From Leptidea sinapis (lineage: Eukaryota; Arthropoda; Insecta; Lepidoptera; Pieridae): a DNA stretch of 64,000 nucleotides. The translations under genes were made by a program, and so were the position numbers. Positions 1-12,204 of the stretch are shown piece after piece (the stretch's first letter is position 1; every line of letters begins with the position of its first letter). The notes under the pieces were generated by a model. That model searched no databases. It had not been told where the DNA came from and saw nothing but the letters and a program-made list of their open reading frames with translations. The stretch spans positions 9,919,453 to 9,983,452 of the forward strand of contig NC_066290.1 in assembly GCF_905404315.1 (NCBI RefSeq), in the 5' to 3' direction.

Positions 1-1770
1 CATCAAAACAGCCAGAGGAAAAACGTCTACCTCGGAGCTCAGTATAATCAGGAGTCAAGATGGGAACATAATAAGAGGAGAATAATGTGTGCTAAAGAGA
101 TGGAAAGAGTATTTTGAAAGTTTGTTTGAAAGAGAGGAAGTGCATGAACAACATCCGGCAGCTTCTATTGAAACTAATATAAATGTTGATGAAAGTGAGA
201 TAAGCATGGATGAAATAGTGAAAGCATTGAAAAGTATGAGATTAGGTAAAGCTGCAGGGTATGACAGGATTACCGTCGATATGCTGAGGGCTGGTCAGGG
301 CATAGTGGCTAGCCAGCTGTACCGCCTCTTCAATTTGTGCTGGGGAAATGAGCAAGTACCAGGAGACTGGTGCAAAGCTGTAATCGTGCCATTGTATAAG
401 GGAAATGGGTCACGACAAGACTGCAGAAATTACCGCGATAAGCCTTCTCAGCGTCGTCGGTAAATTGTATGCAAAAGTGTTGATTAAAAGAGTTGTGAAT
501 GAAACAGACGAAAAAGTATGGGATGCACAAGCAGGATTTAGAAAGGGAATGAAATGTACGGATCAGGTCTTTTCCTTGCGGTGCATAGCCGAAAAGTTTT
601 TGGCTAAAAACAAAAAGGTCTATTGCGCGTTCGTGGATCTAGAAAAGGCCTACGATAGAGTGGTGAGGAATGAATTGTAGTCAGCATTGTCCGCGAGCGG
701 TGTGAGCAGTGTCCTCATACGAGCATTGCAATCTCTTTATAGAGATTCTAGTGCTTGTGTAAGGATAAACGGAGCATACACTGAATGGTTTAATATCGAA
801 AAAGGTGTTAGACAGGGATGTGTAGCGTCACCGTGGCTGTTTAATCTGTTCATGAACAATTGCTTGACAGGTTTAAAAGAGAATGATAGTGGGTTGAGAA
901 TGAATGAGTTACTCGTCAAATGTTTTCTCTATGCTGATGACCAAGTATTACTTGCATCTTCTGCCGAGGAGTTGCAAGAGATGGTAACTGTTATGAATGG
1001 AGCTTTTGGTAGAAAGGGAATGAAGATGAATGTAAAGAAGACGAAAGTGATGGTGCTTGAAAGAGATGAGGTAGTGACAGACTGCAATATCGTGATTCGA
1101 GATGAAAAAATTTAACAGGTGAATGAGTTTGTGTATCTGGGTTCTAAATTTACAAGAGATGGAAAGTATGAGAGTGATATTGAAAGAAGATTGAATGCAG
1201 GAAACATGGTGAATGGAGCTTTGCACTCCTTTATGAACAGTCAGAAGGTGTCTAATAAGGCTCGCTTGGCTGTGCATGAGGGGGTGTTGGTTCCAACACT
1301 CATGTACGGAAGTGAAAGTTGGGTATGGCAGAAGAAACATGAAAGCAGAAAAAATGCAGTTGAGATGAGAGCGTTGAGAAGTATGATAGGAGTTAAACTG
1401 AGTGACAGGATAAGAAATAGTGAGATAAGGAAACGTTGTGGTCTGAAAGAAGATGTTGTGACAAAAATTGAGAAAGGTATGCTGAGATGGTTTGGACATG
1501 TGGAGAGAATGAATGAAGAACGATTGACGAAGAAAGTGTATAAGGCCAGTGTGAATGAAAGTGTTGGAAGGGGTAGACCTAGGCGGACGTTTCAAGATCA
1601 AATCAGGCACGTCTTGAAAAAAGGCCGAGTCAAGAGTACCCTAAACCGGAGAGCATGTATGAAAGGAATAATGAAAGTGGACGAAGCGAAAGAAGTATGT
1701 AAGGATCGTAGCAAGTGGAAAGAAGTGGTCTCTGCCTACCCCTACGGGAAAGAGGCGTGATTTTATGTAT
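1..1770 (+). pseudogene. Non-LTR retrotransposon reverse transcriptase, decayed, cut by window edge
   Basis: The reading frame is open from base 1 into a reverse transcriptase. In order I see an N-terminal RT lead-in (WKEYFESLFE), the palm motif with FVDLEKAYDRV near 630, GVRQGCVASPWLFN near 810, the catalytic YADDQVLL box near 930, then a C-terminal region with YLGSKFTRDGK and a basic GRGRPRRTF stretch, ending at 1760. Three lesions break it: an apparent 2-nt deletion near 430-440 (NYR to ISLLS frame change), TAG at 678-680 where Trp is expected after NEL, and TAA at 1113-1115 before QVNEFVYLG. It is a dead LINE copy, truncated 5' by the window. A TTTATGTATTTATGTATG tail follows the stop and may be the 3' end. 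I cannot assign the clade with certainty. Confidence 0.85.
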
Positions 1771-4684
1771 TTATGTATGTAAACTATTTAAGTAAAAATC
1801 ATATATATGCTTCTTAAATTAATAATAAATCCGTTTTAGTCCATACTAAAAGCAATTGACATTTAAAAACTAAGAATGTACAGCTATTAACTATAAAATT
1901 TCTCATAGTTCGGCGTGCCGGTTGACAAAGGCCTCTGTCCTGCTGTCTATTTATTTCATCTTCCCACCTTGTGTGCTGTCACTCTTTGGCTCCATTTCCC
2001 CACTTTATCTCGCATCATGCGTCACGCCACACTTTTGTTGGTCAATTCGTTTGAGTATGTCGGTAAGTTTTGTCATTTTCCTCAGGACAGTGTTTCTTCA
2101 AACTCTGAGCTTTATTTCTTGCATAATTTGGTTTTTCATAGAAATGACTAATCCTGGATGATCTTCCACATGTTCTAGAAATCCGTCTTTGATTTATAAA
2201 TTGAGTTATGTGGAGTTATTAAAAACACTTCATAAATTAAAAATAAATACAAACAACATCTACTGTGTAAGTGATTACAAGTACTACTTAAAGGGAACAA
2301 TTTTTCTACAATTATCATATATCTATTGAATTTAGTTTATATTTCAATCCTTTAATATGTGTAGTTTTTACAATTTTATGTACCGTGAACAATTAAATGG
2401 AAACACTGTTATATAAAATGTTCCTACAGTAAAATATTTTATATAAATAAAAGTAAAATGTCTGCTTAAAATATTAAATTAGCAGATTTTTATTTCGCTA
2501 ACCCCCAAAACGTCTTGACAAATATTGAAGAAACCTTCGCTGGTAGGGAGCTCAAGTTACAAGATATAAGATTACATTTATTTCGCAACAAAAATTATAA
2601 AATAAACTGCTCTAAATGGAACTTGCTGGTAAGTATGTAATATATTTAGGTCTGATAACTAGTTGTTGAAAAAAATTAAAATATAAGCAAATCGAAGACC
2701 TCGCACTAATTATTACTATTAATTATAACACCTCGGTTATTTAATTATTTGTGTAATTAAGTTTAGTTACAAAAAGTTTATTTATTAAGCATTATATGCA
2801 CGTTATTAGTTAACCTCAATACAGATGTAAGTATATATATATTGTAAACTGTATTATTTACTTAATTTTTATTTACTATATTTTATGTGGATTTTTTTCG
2901 TTCTTATATTTCTGTACTCTTAGAAAACAGATTATTAAACTATCGACAATTGTTTCAAAGGAACAAAACGCTTGACATAATGATTCTCTTTCTCATAGAA
3001 TCATTACTTAAAATTTTCCAGCTGAGGATAAAACACGGTCGGTGCAAGTCATCAAGGGGCAAACTACTATTTTCCTTTTACCGATATAAAGGAAAATGGA
3101 ACTTGAAAAGTAGGACATTAAACAGTAGCTCAGCGGGATTGAGCAGTTGTGAGAGATTGGAAATACAGAGTCATATGATGTTCTTATCAAAAGAATTTAT
3201 TGCGTCGAAAACAGTAGGTATACATTGAAGATCTTAAATTTATTGAACTGTATTCTTCTATTTGGCTAATTTAAATAAGTATATAAAAAATACTTACTTC
3301 AATTTAAAAAATCTTAACACTATAAAAATTCCACTTCTGTATGCCATATAATATATTCATACATATATTTCATACAGATAAACTTGAAGTCTAATTATTT
3401 GTGTTTTATCCGCTATTAAAACAATTAATACCAGAATAAAAACAATAAGAAAATAATTTACTATACTACTTGTATACCTATACAAGTTATTACAATTAAA
3501 TTAATTTTAAATTTTATTATGGTAATTATTAAAAATTATATTAAAAATATAAATTATAGTTTGCTTGTTTATCCAAAGATAAGAAAATTAATTTGTGCGG
3601 AACCCAACTTCAAATAATAAATACATAAAACAACAAACAAACAAATCTTCAGATCGAAAAGAAATTTATTCGCGCAAAGTCGCGGACAATTGATATGATA
3701 ACCATTCAAGCCCGAATTGAAGTTTAACATGAAGTGTTCCGTACCATCGTCCAACAAGATATGATAGTATGTGCTCTTACATAAGATTATATTTGAGGTA
3801 AAAGTTCTCTGGGTGCGATGTCAGAGTAACTCAGATTATTTTTCGGACGGAAATAACCCTCTGTATTGTGTTGACACAGTTTCCGCTATTTAAAAACAGA
3901 AACTAACTACAGAATGTTGTGATTTTATGTGACTCATATTATACTTACATACCTCACCTTCCTTAACAAGCATTATTGACAAGGGTGACTTAACCTTCAA
4001 TTTCATAATATATTTTATTAAAATATGAAAAACAAACAGATATTATATCGGTAAATTTAAATGGTAGAGAGTCCCAAGAACACTTTACTCTTTCATTAAT
4101 TAATAAATTACAAGAAAAAATCAATATTTTTTCTTAAACTAATAATGTCTTTCATTATTTCTTAGTAAAATATGCTATAATTCACTTATATAATATAGTC
4201 ACGAGAAAACTTATGCTCAAAATATGTGGTTATCGTTTTCTAGAAAGAACAAAAATAACTAATGATTGAATGTTAATACTGTTAAACAATTCATCTATTT
4301 GGTGACCTCGGAACATACGGAATGTTACCTAATTCAAAGGAAGGAGTGACATGATGCTCAGGGCAGTTAATCTGTCACGCGGAATTTCATCCGCGTGCGG
4401 ACCAGACCATCCGCAACCTATATTTTATACATGTATTTTCTATCACGCGCGCGGAACGCGGATTGGTTGGGTGGGTCATTGTCTCGCGTGTGGCCAAGAG
4501 CATTCGTAGTAAACATATGCGACTAGCTCCACACGCTGATGGAAATCGGCGCGACAGGAAAACCGCCGTAATGGTGTATTGTGTGATTTATCTAAGCCTT
4601 TGTATTGCGTCTAGCATCAGACGTAAATCAAGAAACTACACCATTACTGAATCCCTGTTAACTCTCTGATATTCGTTACAATCT
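1771..4684. other. AT-rich intergenic stretch, no gene recognised
   Basis: Nothing here translates into a recognisable protein. Short open frames at 1915-2161 and 2887-3228 lack family motifs. The second contains an AG-bounded, GT-followed block (about 3019-3215) that could mimic an exon, but no homology is apparent. 4380-4560 is locally GC-richer, with repeated GCGCG motifs, and is unassigned. Confidence 0.5.
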
Positions 4685-4880
4685 ATCTCTAATAGGATTC
4701 ATATAGTTGATATCAATGGTGAATTATTATCTGATTCACTTTTAATAATCAGGATGCCACAGGGCTCAATATAAGGGCCATCTCTATACTAATGATCTAC
4801 CTAACTATGTAGGAATAACTCATGAAATAGTGCTTACTGTTTTCAGGTGAAACATCATTGATCATTAAAATTAAAACATA
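4685..4880 (+). pseudogene. CR1/jockey-like reverse transcriptase fragment
   Basis: One frame reads HIVDINGELLSDSLLIIR then PQGSI, followed by degenerate remains of LGPxLFxxYINDLPNYVGITHEIVL and DTSLIIKIK, which is the RT block from PQGSxLGP towards FADDT. Stops and small frame changes interrupt it. It is a short dead LINE piece on the + strand. Confidence 0.65.
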
Positions 4881-5274
4881 GACAAGTATTATTAAGTCTC
4901 TTCGGTTTTACATGTAATCATTATAAAATTGCTCACTGCGTTGCGGTTTCTTCCTAACAGAGTTGTGTTAGTGAAGCCAAAGTAAATGTAGAATTAACAC
5001 TGACCTGTATAAATACCACTGGACAGGCTGTTGCCATATGTTTGATAGCAAATTTTTTGTGCCTATTTGAAGCGCCACTCGTGAAGGGCCAGTGAACTAA
5101 TTTTGACGTATAATACAAATGGCTGCGAAGGAACGTACAATTATCATATAGTTTTTGTACCGCAAACTCTCGCTCCATGGCCAACAGCGCCAAAATTGCG
5201 AATATCAATAGGCACAAAAGTACATTGACAGCCGCCAGTCAAGTGGTATACAGTAGAGGTCAGTGAGAATTAAG

Positions 5275-5327
5275 AAAATTTATTGAATTAGGCGTTATTT
5301 TGCAGAAATCCATAATTATCCAAATAA
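5275..5327 (-). repeat. Tail fragment of the foldback retroposon family
   Basis: On the minus strand this reads as the same tail seen after the hairpins at 18073-18111 and 63300-63345 (ATTATGGATTTCNGCAAA followed by TAACGCCTA). No hairpin partner is obvious beside it, so this is probably a truncated copy. Confidence 0.55.
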
Positions 5328-7599
5328 AAAGACATTCTCAGCGAAATTTATACTCAAAAAAACATACAACATTTTTAGTATTTAAGTCTGACGATTCAGT
5401 TATTACATTGATACTATTAAATATATAAATTTTGAATTTAAATTTTAAGGGCGTTGTAATTATTATGACTCACGATATATATTTTATTGATTTCATGCCG
5501 ATATTTCGATCCAATTACATAAATTGTGGTCACGGTGGGACTTAAATTTGGCGTTCCGAGAAACACCTAAGATAAATTATATATAAGGATTCTGCTATTT
5601 CTTCGTGTTTGTCACACAGTGGCCACTTTTCAGTTAATTTAGGTCACTTTAATTCAGATAAACAGTCAGTATATTATTATCTATATAACAAATGATTTTT
5701 TTTTACGAATTATGTTATCTTATCGTATTTTGGTAACAACCTATAATTTGTGCATGAGTTAATAGATACGAACGTAGTCCTCGGCACAATAAATGATCGC
5801 TCATTAATGCCCAAATAAATGGCCGTTTGTGCTCAGTTTATTAATCTAGTTAAGTAAAGTGATGTTAGTTTTAATTAAAATTTTATCAGTTACAAACCGC
5901 TTAAGCTACTCAAAGTATTCAGAACCTAAATACTTTTCCCGCTAATGAGGTTCATGCAGCGAAACTTAAACTATAAAATGAATTCTTTGATGCTAGCCTG
6001 AAAAGTAATTAACTGAATTATGACTCACATAAGGGTTTTGTGGACAACGACATAAAAGTGATAAAAGAAAACTAGGTTACAGTTACAGTGAACTGTTCTA
6101 GACATTTTATGCCGTAAAGTAAATACCATTCAGCATTTACAAACAAACTGCAGGCACTCTACTTTATAACGACTCTAGAACTTTTACTATTGGAAACTAA
6201 GATAGAGAATGTAAAGTGATGCAACGAAGCATTCGTTTGCTATTAACCTTTTCAATAAAAAGAACGAAACGTTTTCTTGAAAGATTGTAAGATTCTCCAT
6301 TGATATAAACTAGACGCAGAAAATGCAAAATGACAGTACAAATTATCGAAATCAAAGACTTCGCTAGCCCTGCAGTGCTATAACTAATAGAAAACTGCAA
6401 CATTGACAACAGCACTGCTGCGCGATGCCTGTCAAATATTTAAATTTATGAAATACCTGTTCCACTAGGAAGGCTAAGGGATTCGGATATTTTGCAGGAA
6501 TGCGGTGGTAAATGAATTAGAGGATAATGAAACTGCACTGCAACTGCACAATTACTACAACATAATCGTATTGAGCTAAATTATATTGACATTTGAATTG
6601 TAGTCACAGCAGTATTCATACAGTTACTTTGCCGGCTTGAAGCTTTGAAGTTGATCGTAAACAACTTGTACACTGTAACTTTGGGAAGTATCAAATCAAT
6701 AATATCAATGATTGGATTGATATGATAGGATATGGCTGATAGATAATGGACAAATTTTAATAATGTTATATATAAATTATAATCACAATTTTAAAAATAA
6801 ATTTCAAATAAGAGATGTTTTCACAACTATCCGTAGGTATTCTAATTAGATATAGATATTTTAACTACTAGACTTAGCTCTTTAATTTTTTTCAGCGTTT
6901 AGTACATAACCAATTATTTTAATTAATTCATCAAATTCATCAGTAGATTATATTATGTATATTATATTCTATCACTCTCGGATTTCCAATTCAGGATTGC
7001 TTTTGAATATATAATATATATCCATCGTAAGACTTTTTGTATGTTTGTGCAGCCAAACATAGCCAATATTCATCGATACGATGCAAAATGTGATATTACA
7101 ATATTTTTATATGGCAGATATTGAAAGAAAAATAAACGGGGTCATAGCTTTGGGGAATAGCATAGGTTTCATAGCTATCGATTATATTATTTTAACAAGC
7201 CGCTGCTTAGAATACGCTGTAACTTTTAAATGTGAGTATCTTATGTTATAAATATCATGACGCTGATATGATTTAATCATATCATAGCTATTTAAAGTTT
7301 ATTTCTTTATTTCATCATCATTTTTTCAGCCGCAAGACGTCCACTACTGAGCAAAGGCCGCTTTTGAATCAGAATTAACAGCTTCATCGTTTTACAGATT
7401 ATTTTAATTACAATCTATGCAAAGTGATGCAATCAAAATAATCGTTTATGTTATGAAAAACACGAGTATGTTAGGAAAAAGTAAAAATGTATGCAAGTAG
7501 ATATTTCAGATCGATATATGTCATGGCCCCTTTCGGGTATAGGACCCTCTCTACATTTTTATACCTTTGTTTTTGAAGTATTTAAATTATTTTAATTAA
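5328..7599. other. AT-rich intergenic stretch, nothing recognised
   Basis: No coding signal or element with clear boundaries was found. A short block near 7328-7370 (CGCAAGACGTCCACTACTGA and following bases) resembles a repeat motif common in lepidopteran genomes. Confidence 0.4.
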
Positions 7600-7969
7600 G
7601 TTGTAGACTTATCATTTCGTTAGCAGCGCTTTAGGTCTGTCAGCATTTCCTCTTGTTGTTTTGATGTCTTAGCGAAAAGGACTATATCGTCGGCAAATTA
7701 TTGATCACTGAGATATTTTCCTTCTATGGTTATTCCTTTTTTGCCCTAGTCTAGGTCTTTCATTATATTTTGTAAGACAGCTATGAAGATTTTTGGGGAT
7801 AATGGTTCTCCTTGCTCTATGGATATTAAATTCTGGGCCTAGTCTATCTAATTTGACCCGGCTTGTACTTTTTTTTATATATTTCCTTGAGAATGTTTTT
7901 GTATATATTTTGAAGATTTTGATGCTCTAAAGCGTCCCAGATACACTTATGTGAAATGGAATCGAGTGG
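7600..7969 (-). pseudogene. RTE-type LINE reverse transcriptase fragment
   Basis: Read on the minus strand, broken frames give HSISHKCIWDALEHQ, IYKNILKEIYKKSTSRVRL, a PKIF block where QGDPLSPKLF is expected, GKKGITIEGKYLS-like residues and then FADDIVLFAKTSKQ with the catalytic FADD box, followed by EEMLTDL. The motif order matches RTE-type LINEs. Several stops and frame changes make it a dead fragment. Confidence 0.75.
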
Positions 7970-7971
7970 AC

Positions 7972-8254
7972 GGCTCCTTTGCACAGGATGCCGGCAAGAT
8001 TATGGATACTACAACGGCGCCTATTTCTACCGTCAAGCAGTAATGTGTAAGCATAACTGTGTTTTGAGACTTCGCGCAATTTGCAAATGAGACTCTACAC
8101 CTTATGTCTCAAGGTGGCGAGCGCAATTGTAGTGCCGCTCAGAGTTTTGGGTTGTTTAAGAATCCTGAGTGGCACTGCATTGTAATGGGCAGGGCGTATC
8201 AATTACCATCAGCTGAACGTCCTGCTCGTATCGTCCCTTATTCTCATAAAAAAA
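7972..8254 (+). repeat. Interspersed repeat family S1 (LINE/SINE 3' module), + copy
   Basis: This contains the module starting GGCTCCTTTGCACAGGATGC and ending with CATCAGCTGAACGTCCTGCT and an A-rich end. Other copies lie at 14091-14275, 25795-26095, 51713-51862, 56870-57068 and 58590-58870. I recall this as a common lepidopteran dispersed repeat; it could be a SINE or a LINE 3' end. Confidence 0.75.
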
Positions 8255-8317
8255 TTGATCTTGTTCTAAGGTATATGGGGTGAGTCGTTGAGTCCTTGAC
8301 GAAAACCTGCTTGTTCC

Positions 8318-8426
8318 AAAAATGTGGAACGGTTTATTCTTCACGGTTTTGCGTGTTATCGTTGCGTAGGGGCCATGCTAATCTTCTCTATATCGTTTTA
8401 GTATATGTACTGCCAAAGCTAGTTAC
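8318..8426 (-). pseudogene. U6 spliceosomal snRNA-like pseudogene
   Basis: On the minus strand the sequence runs GGCAGTACATATACTAAAA, then CGATATAGAGAAGATTAGCA with TGGCCCCT, then ACGCAAAACCGTGAAG and TTCCACATTTTT, which is U6 snRNA from the 5' stem-loop to the terminal U-run, including the region around the ACAGAGA box (here ATAGAGA). Differences: TTGGAA just before CGATA is missing, ACAGAGA is changed, and about 7 extra bases precede the 3' GTTCCAC. A TATA-like TATATGTTATTTTA lies roughly 20-30 bp upstream. The changes in the catalytic box and the deletion favour a retro-pseudogene over a working gene. Confidence 0.8.
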
Positions 8427-8908
8427 AAAACTAGTCTAAAATAACATATAGTCGCTAACGCGGGTGAGACAATCATGAGTGTGACGAGGACAACTTCAGC
8501 TCCAACTAAGAATCATGTATAAACTATGGTTTTTGCACTTTCCCCTCCGAAAACCTACCAATCGTAACGAGGTTTTGGAAACTGAATGGATAGAAAATAT
8601 TTTGTGTTTCGACTTTTTAGCTTATTATTGTCGGATTTGTATACTAGGTCTCTGATTACGGCCTATATGATGAAGATGTTTTAAGGACTACTCGAAGTAC
8701 TCTAGCACTTACCATAACAAAACATACAGACACAGATAATGATGATAATGATCTATATAAGTATATGGGTATAATTTTTTAAATCATAGAAAGATAATTA
8801 ATTATATCTTCATTTGTAATCAGTAACAGAAGCAAGTATGCGAATTTGCATGAACCTTTGAACCTTTTTTTGTAACTTTGAAGGTATGAAATTTACAAAA
8901 ATCCCTTC

Positions 8909-10351
8909 GGTCCGATTCACGTAATTTTACATGAGCGATATCGCAGCGACATCTGTCTTTCACTTATGATTCGTATTTACGTAATTTAAATCGCACGTTC
9001 GAGAAACGATCCTATCCAAAAATCGTTAAAGCGTATTCACGTCATCTAGACGGACTTCAATCGTTGTGTCAGTGGTATTCTACTATCTATTTACAATCGG
9101 TTACCAACGATTTAATGTCAAATCGAACGTCTGAGAAGTCGCTGAACTGAAGTTAGTAATTTGCAGTTGTTGGCTGTTGAAAGTTTTTTCATAAACATGA
9201 ATATCAGCTTGTCTTGGCTACTTTTGGATCTTTCTGAAAGGGAAGACCGGCGAAGAGAACGTCTACGTCGAAATAATATAAGGATCAACAAATATTTTTC
9301 TTTCGAAATGACAGATACGGAGTTCGTGAAAACATTTCACTTTACCAAGGATTTAGTCCCTGGTCTTATTGAAGACCTCGTTCCTCTAATTCCATGAGAG
9401 CGTAATACTATACTTAGTTGCCTATTTAGGTTGGTAGTTAACAAGAAAGATCTTAGTAGGTACCTACCTGCTTATCTGACTAGATATTTACTATATTTAA
9501 GACTTTAATTAAATAAATTATAAAATCATGTGCTTTTTTACATTATAGGTATTAATAGCACTAGCATTTGATGCTACAGGATCTTACCAAACCATTGTTG
9601 GTCAGAGTAATTCCAACTCAGTAGGTATCTTAACCTACAGTGTCTAGAGCCGTGCGACGGATGACTAAAGCACTCAATGAGTTATTCAAAAAAAAAATTT
9701 TTTTTCTTACTCAGGATGGAAGATATAGAATAAAGAGAAGGTATTTATTTACCTTTACCTATGTTATTGGACTAATTAAATACCTAATTAATTATTTATT
9801 AAATATGGTAGGTACTTATTACAGCTTTTATGAAAAAACTAAAATAGCTCAGTTAGTAATTCAAGCTGACGCGTGGTTACAATATTCTTCGAGCTCATTT
9901 TGTTTAAACAAACAAAACGAGACAAGAAAGAGTTACCTACACTTGGGCGAAAATCCAGTTTGACTTTGATGTACGGCGGTTTTTTTTTATTACAACCATT
10001 TGGGTACGACATTTCATTTTCAGCCTATTAATTTCTGTATAAAAATAATTATACCTTACCTTTTTACTACTCTACGACTTCAAATATTGCTAGGTTGAGT
10101 ACTAGTAACTGAGCAAAAGACTCTGATATCATAATAAACATATTTAAAAGAATAAGGTAGAAAATAAAGGAATAGTAGAGTTAGACTGGCAATGTCCTAT
10201 CGCAAGTCGTCGATAAGTCGCTGAGTTTCAGTCCTATTGAGTTGTCGTCCTATCGAATCAGTACGTGAATACCAATTTTGGACCAAGTTTCAATAGAACG
10301 ATTTCTGAACTACAACGATTTTTGGATCGTTTGTATATACGTGAATCGGCC
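8909..10351 (+). mobile_element. PIF/Harbinger-like DNA transposon, internally deleted
   Basis: The left end reads GGTCCGATTCACGTA at 8909, and the right end read in reverse complement is GGCCGATTCACGTA, so the ends form an imperfect inverted repeat. Between them lie two blocks similar to HARBI1-type nuclease (see 9161-9690). The catalytic DDE part is absent, so it is a deletion derivative. Flanking triplets (TTC and TAC) are poor matches to the TWA duplication typical of the superfamily, so the exact ends are uncertain. Confidence 0.65.
9161..9690 (+). pseudogene. HARBI1-like transposase N-terminal remnant
   Basis: Block one (9220-9395) has EREDRRRERLRRN and FEMTDTEFVKTFHFTKDLV followed by LIEDLVPLI, matching the N-terminal helical region of Harbinger nucleases, and then an in-frame TGA. 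Block two (9548-9690) reads ALAFDATGSYQTIVGQ, LTYSVSRAVRRMTKAL, the helix-turn-helix-like region, with a frame change near TCTAGAG. The 150 bp between the blocks begins with a splice-donor-like GTAGGT and ends with an AT-rich acceptor-like stretch, so an ancestral intron is possible. No DDE residues follow. Confidence 0.7.
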
Positions 10352-11828
10352 TACTTGTTTGTGTTCACGTTCGTCAATAAAGAAGGTTGTTGACTATGTA
10401 TATAAAGGGGTAAGACCGGTCACTTGGAAGGATCCTCGTGGTTGTACGTTGTTGAGGACATTTAACACGACACCAAGTAAAACACAATCTTACAATCACA
10501 CGGTATCATTATTAGCTACAAACGATACAATCGTAATGGTAGGTACACTTCACATAACCTTATGACAATGTAATAAGAACGTGGTGTTCCGGCATGCGCG
10601 TGCGACACGACCGCCTCGCTCGATAGATCTTCCCTTACTGCCTGCTCGGCGCTCGCCCGGTGTCCACTATCGCCCGCACTCGCACCGCACGCCGATTACA
10701 CCCGAGCTAAGACGAATACTCAATCTTCGTACTCATTACTTCTGCTCCACGCTCTTGACTACGACTAAATATTAAATATATTACATTGCTACGTACGCTT
10801 TCGAAGCCCCAGACGTGTAGCTACTTGTGCAGCAATAGTATGCAAAATAAGTTTGAATCTCTCTGTCAAAATGATCCTATTTTTAAAAAGTCCATAAGCG
10901 TTTTTATAAAAAGACGATGCGACTATGCGACTAATCGTTATATTTAGTCAATACAATATTTTCGCCCTGTTTCAAGTCTGCGATTCCGTTTAATACTCAA
11001 TCACTACTTAGTTGTGGTCTGTAAATCACCTATTTAGACTTAGATCAGTAGTAACTGCTGGTTATCAAATACCATCTTGCTTATCGCCTCAGATATACAC
11101 CACCATACAGCTCAGTGGCGTTTCATTTATTTCCAGCTTTCCATTTCGTGATTTGTTTCGTGGCACAGTTTCAAAAATAGTCATCAACATGCGTTCTATT
11201 GTCATGTGACAACTGTGTGTCTACACAATATAAACGTACAGGTGGCTTGTAACAAAATAGGCTAAACTAAGTTTTATCTTTATTATATTATTTATTCAAG
11301 TAACGTAACAAGTAATATAATAATAATCCTCTTCAATAATAATAGTTGTGTTACATATGACTGTTGGCTGTTTGAATATTTATCTTATATGCTGCAAACC
11401 CATGAATTTAACTGAGTGACTATTTATCAGTGGGTCGTGGATTCAATATTGTGAACATGAACATGATCACAGAACAAATAACAGAGATATCTGTTTTGTG
11501 TGAAATAATCGAAACACATCAAAAACCCAATGCATCAATCATAATGTGTGATTAGACTATAATATAATATTCATTATAACATAGCTTTACAATTGATATA
11601 GGTATAAATCAAAAAAGCGATAAAGTTTATAAAATATATTGGACTCATATATAAATCTTACTAAGCATAAACATACTGAGTCCTTGGTGTTCTTAGTTAT
11701 GTCATATTTATTGGTCTCAATTTAATATATAGTACGAACGGATCCTAGTGACACGTCTACAAACGGTGATTGGTGATTTTGAAATACGTCACTTCATAGT
11801 ATAACCGTTACTAAGATGGCGGGTTTTT
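10352..11828. other. Unassigned stretch with a GC-rich block
   Basis: 10590-10730 is markedly GC-rich (CGCGTGCGACACGACCGCCT and following) inside AT-rich DNA, and follows an AATAAAG near 10376. It could be part of a solo LTR or other element, but I see no bounding TG...CA repeat. The small open frames here show no known motif. 10780-11828 holds nothing I recognise. Confidence 0.3.
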
Positions 11829-12135
11829 AACCGACTTCAAAAAGGAGGAGGTTCACAATTCGATCGGTATTTTTTATGTATGTACACCGATTACTCTGAG
11901 ATTAATGTTACTCTTATTCAGTTCGATGTAAAATAAATGCCATTTGGTCCCATAAAAATTTTACATTGTTTGACCCAGTAGTTTTCATTTTATGAAAATT
12001 TTTCTATGAATTTTTTTGTCTAATTGAATGATATCATTGTTTTTTGTGTTCGGCTTTTTTAGGAGTTTTCATTCAGGTTGATTATATATTATTATTATTA
12101 ACTGACGCTAAAAAGTAAAAAAGAACTACGTTTAA
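11829..12135 (+). repeat. MITE-like repeat beginning AACCGACTTCAAAAA
   Basis: The fragment starts with AACCGACTTCAAAAAGGAGG, the same terminal sequence that bounds the element at 52853-53328. A related AACCGACTCCAAAAA lies in direct orientation near 12138. The right end is not clear. It lies directly upstream of the jockey-type RT. Confidence 0.55.
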
Positions 12136-12204
12136 AAACCGACTCCAAAAACTTAAAGTATCAAATAACTAAAAATTTAATTTAATACGCCTCGCAAACC
12201 TTTA

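Noticed and set aside
2887..3228. Possible exon of a further gene (AG-bounded, followed by GT)
   Set aside because: No homology in any frame, and the flanking DNA is plain AT-rich sequence.
10581..10775. Solo LTR in the GC-rich block
   Set aside because: An AATAAAG and GC-rich tail suggest it, but no TG...CA ends or target duplication could be found.
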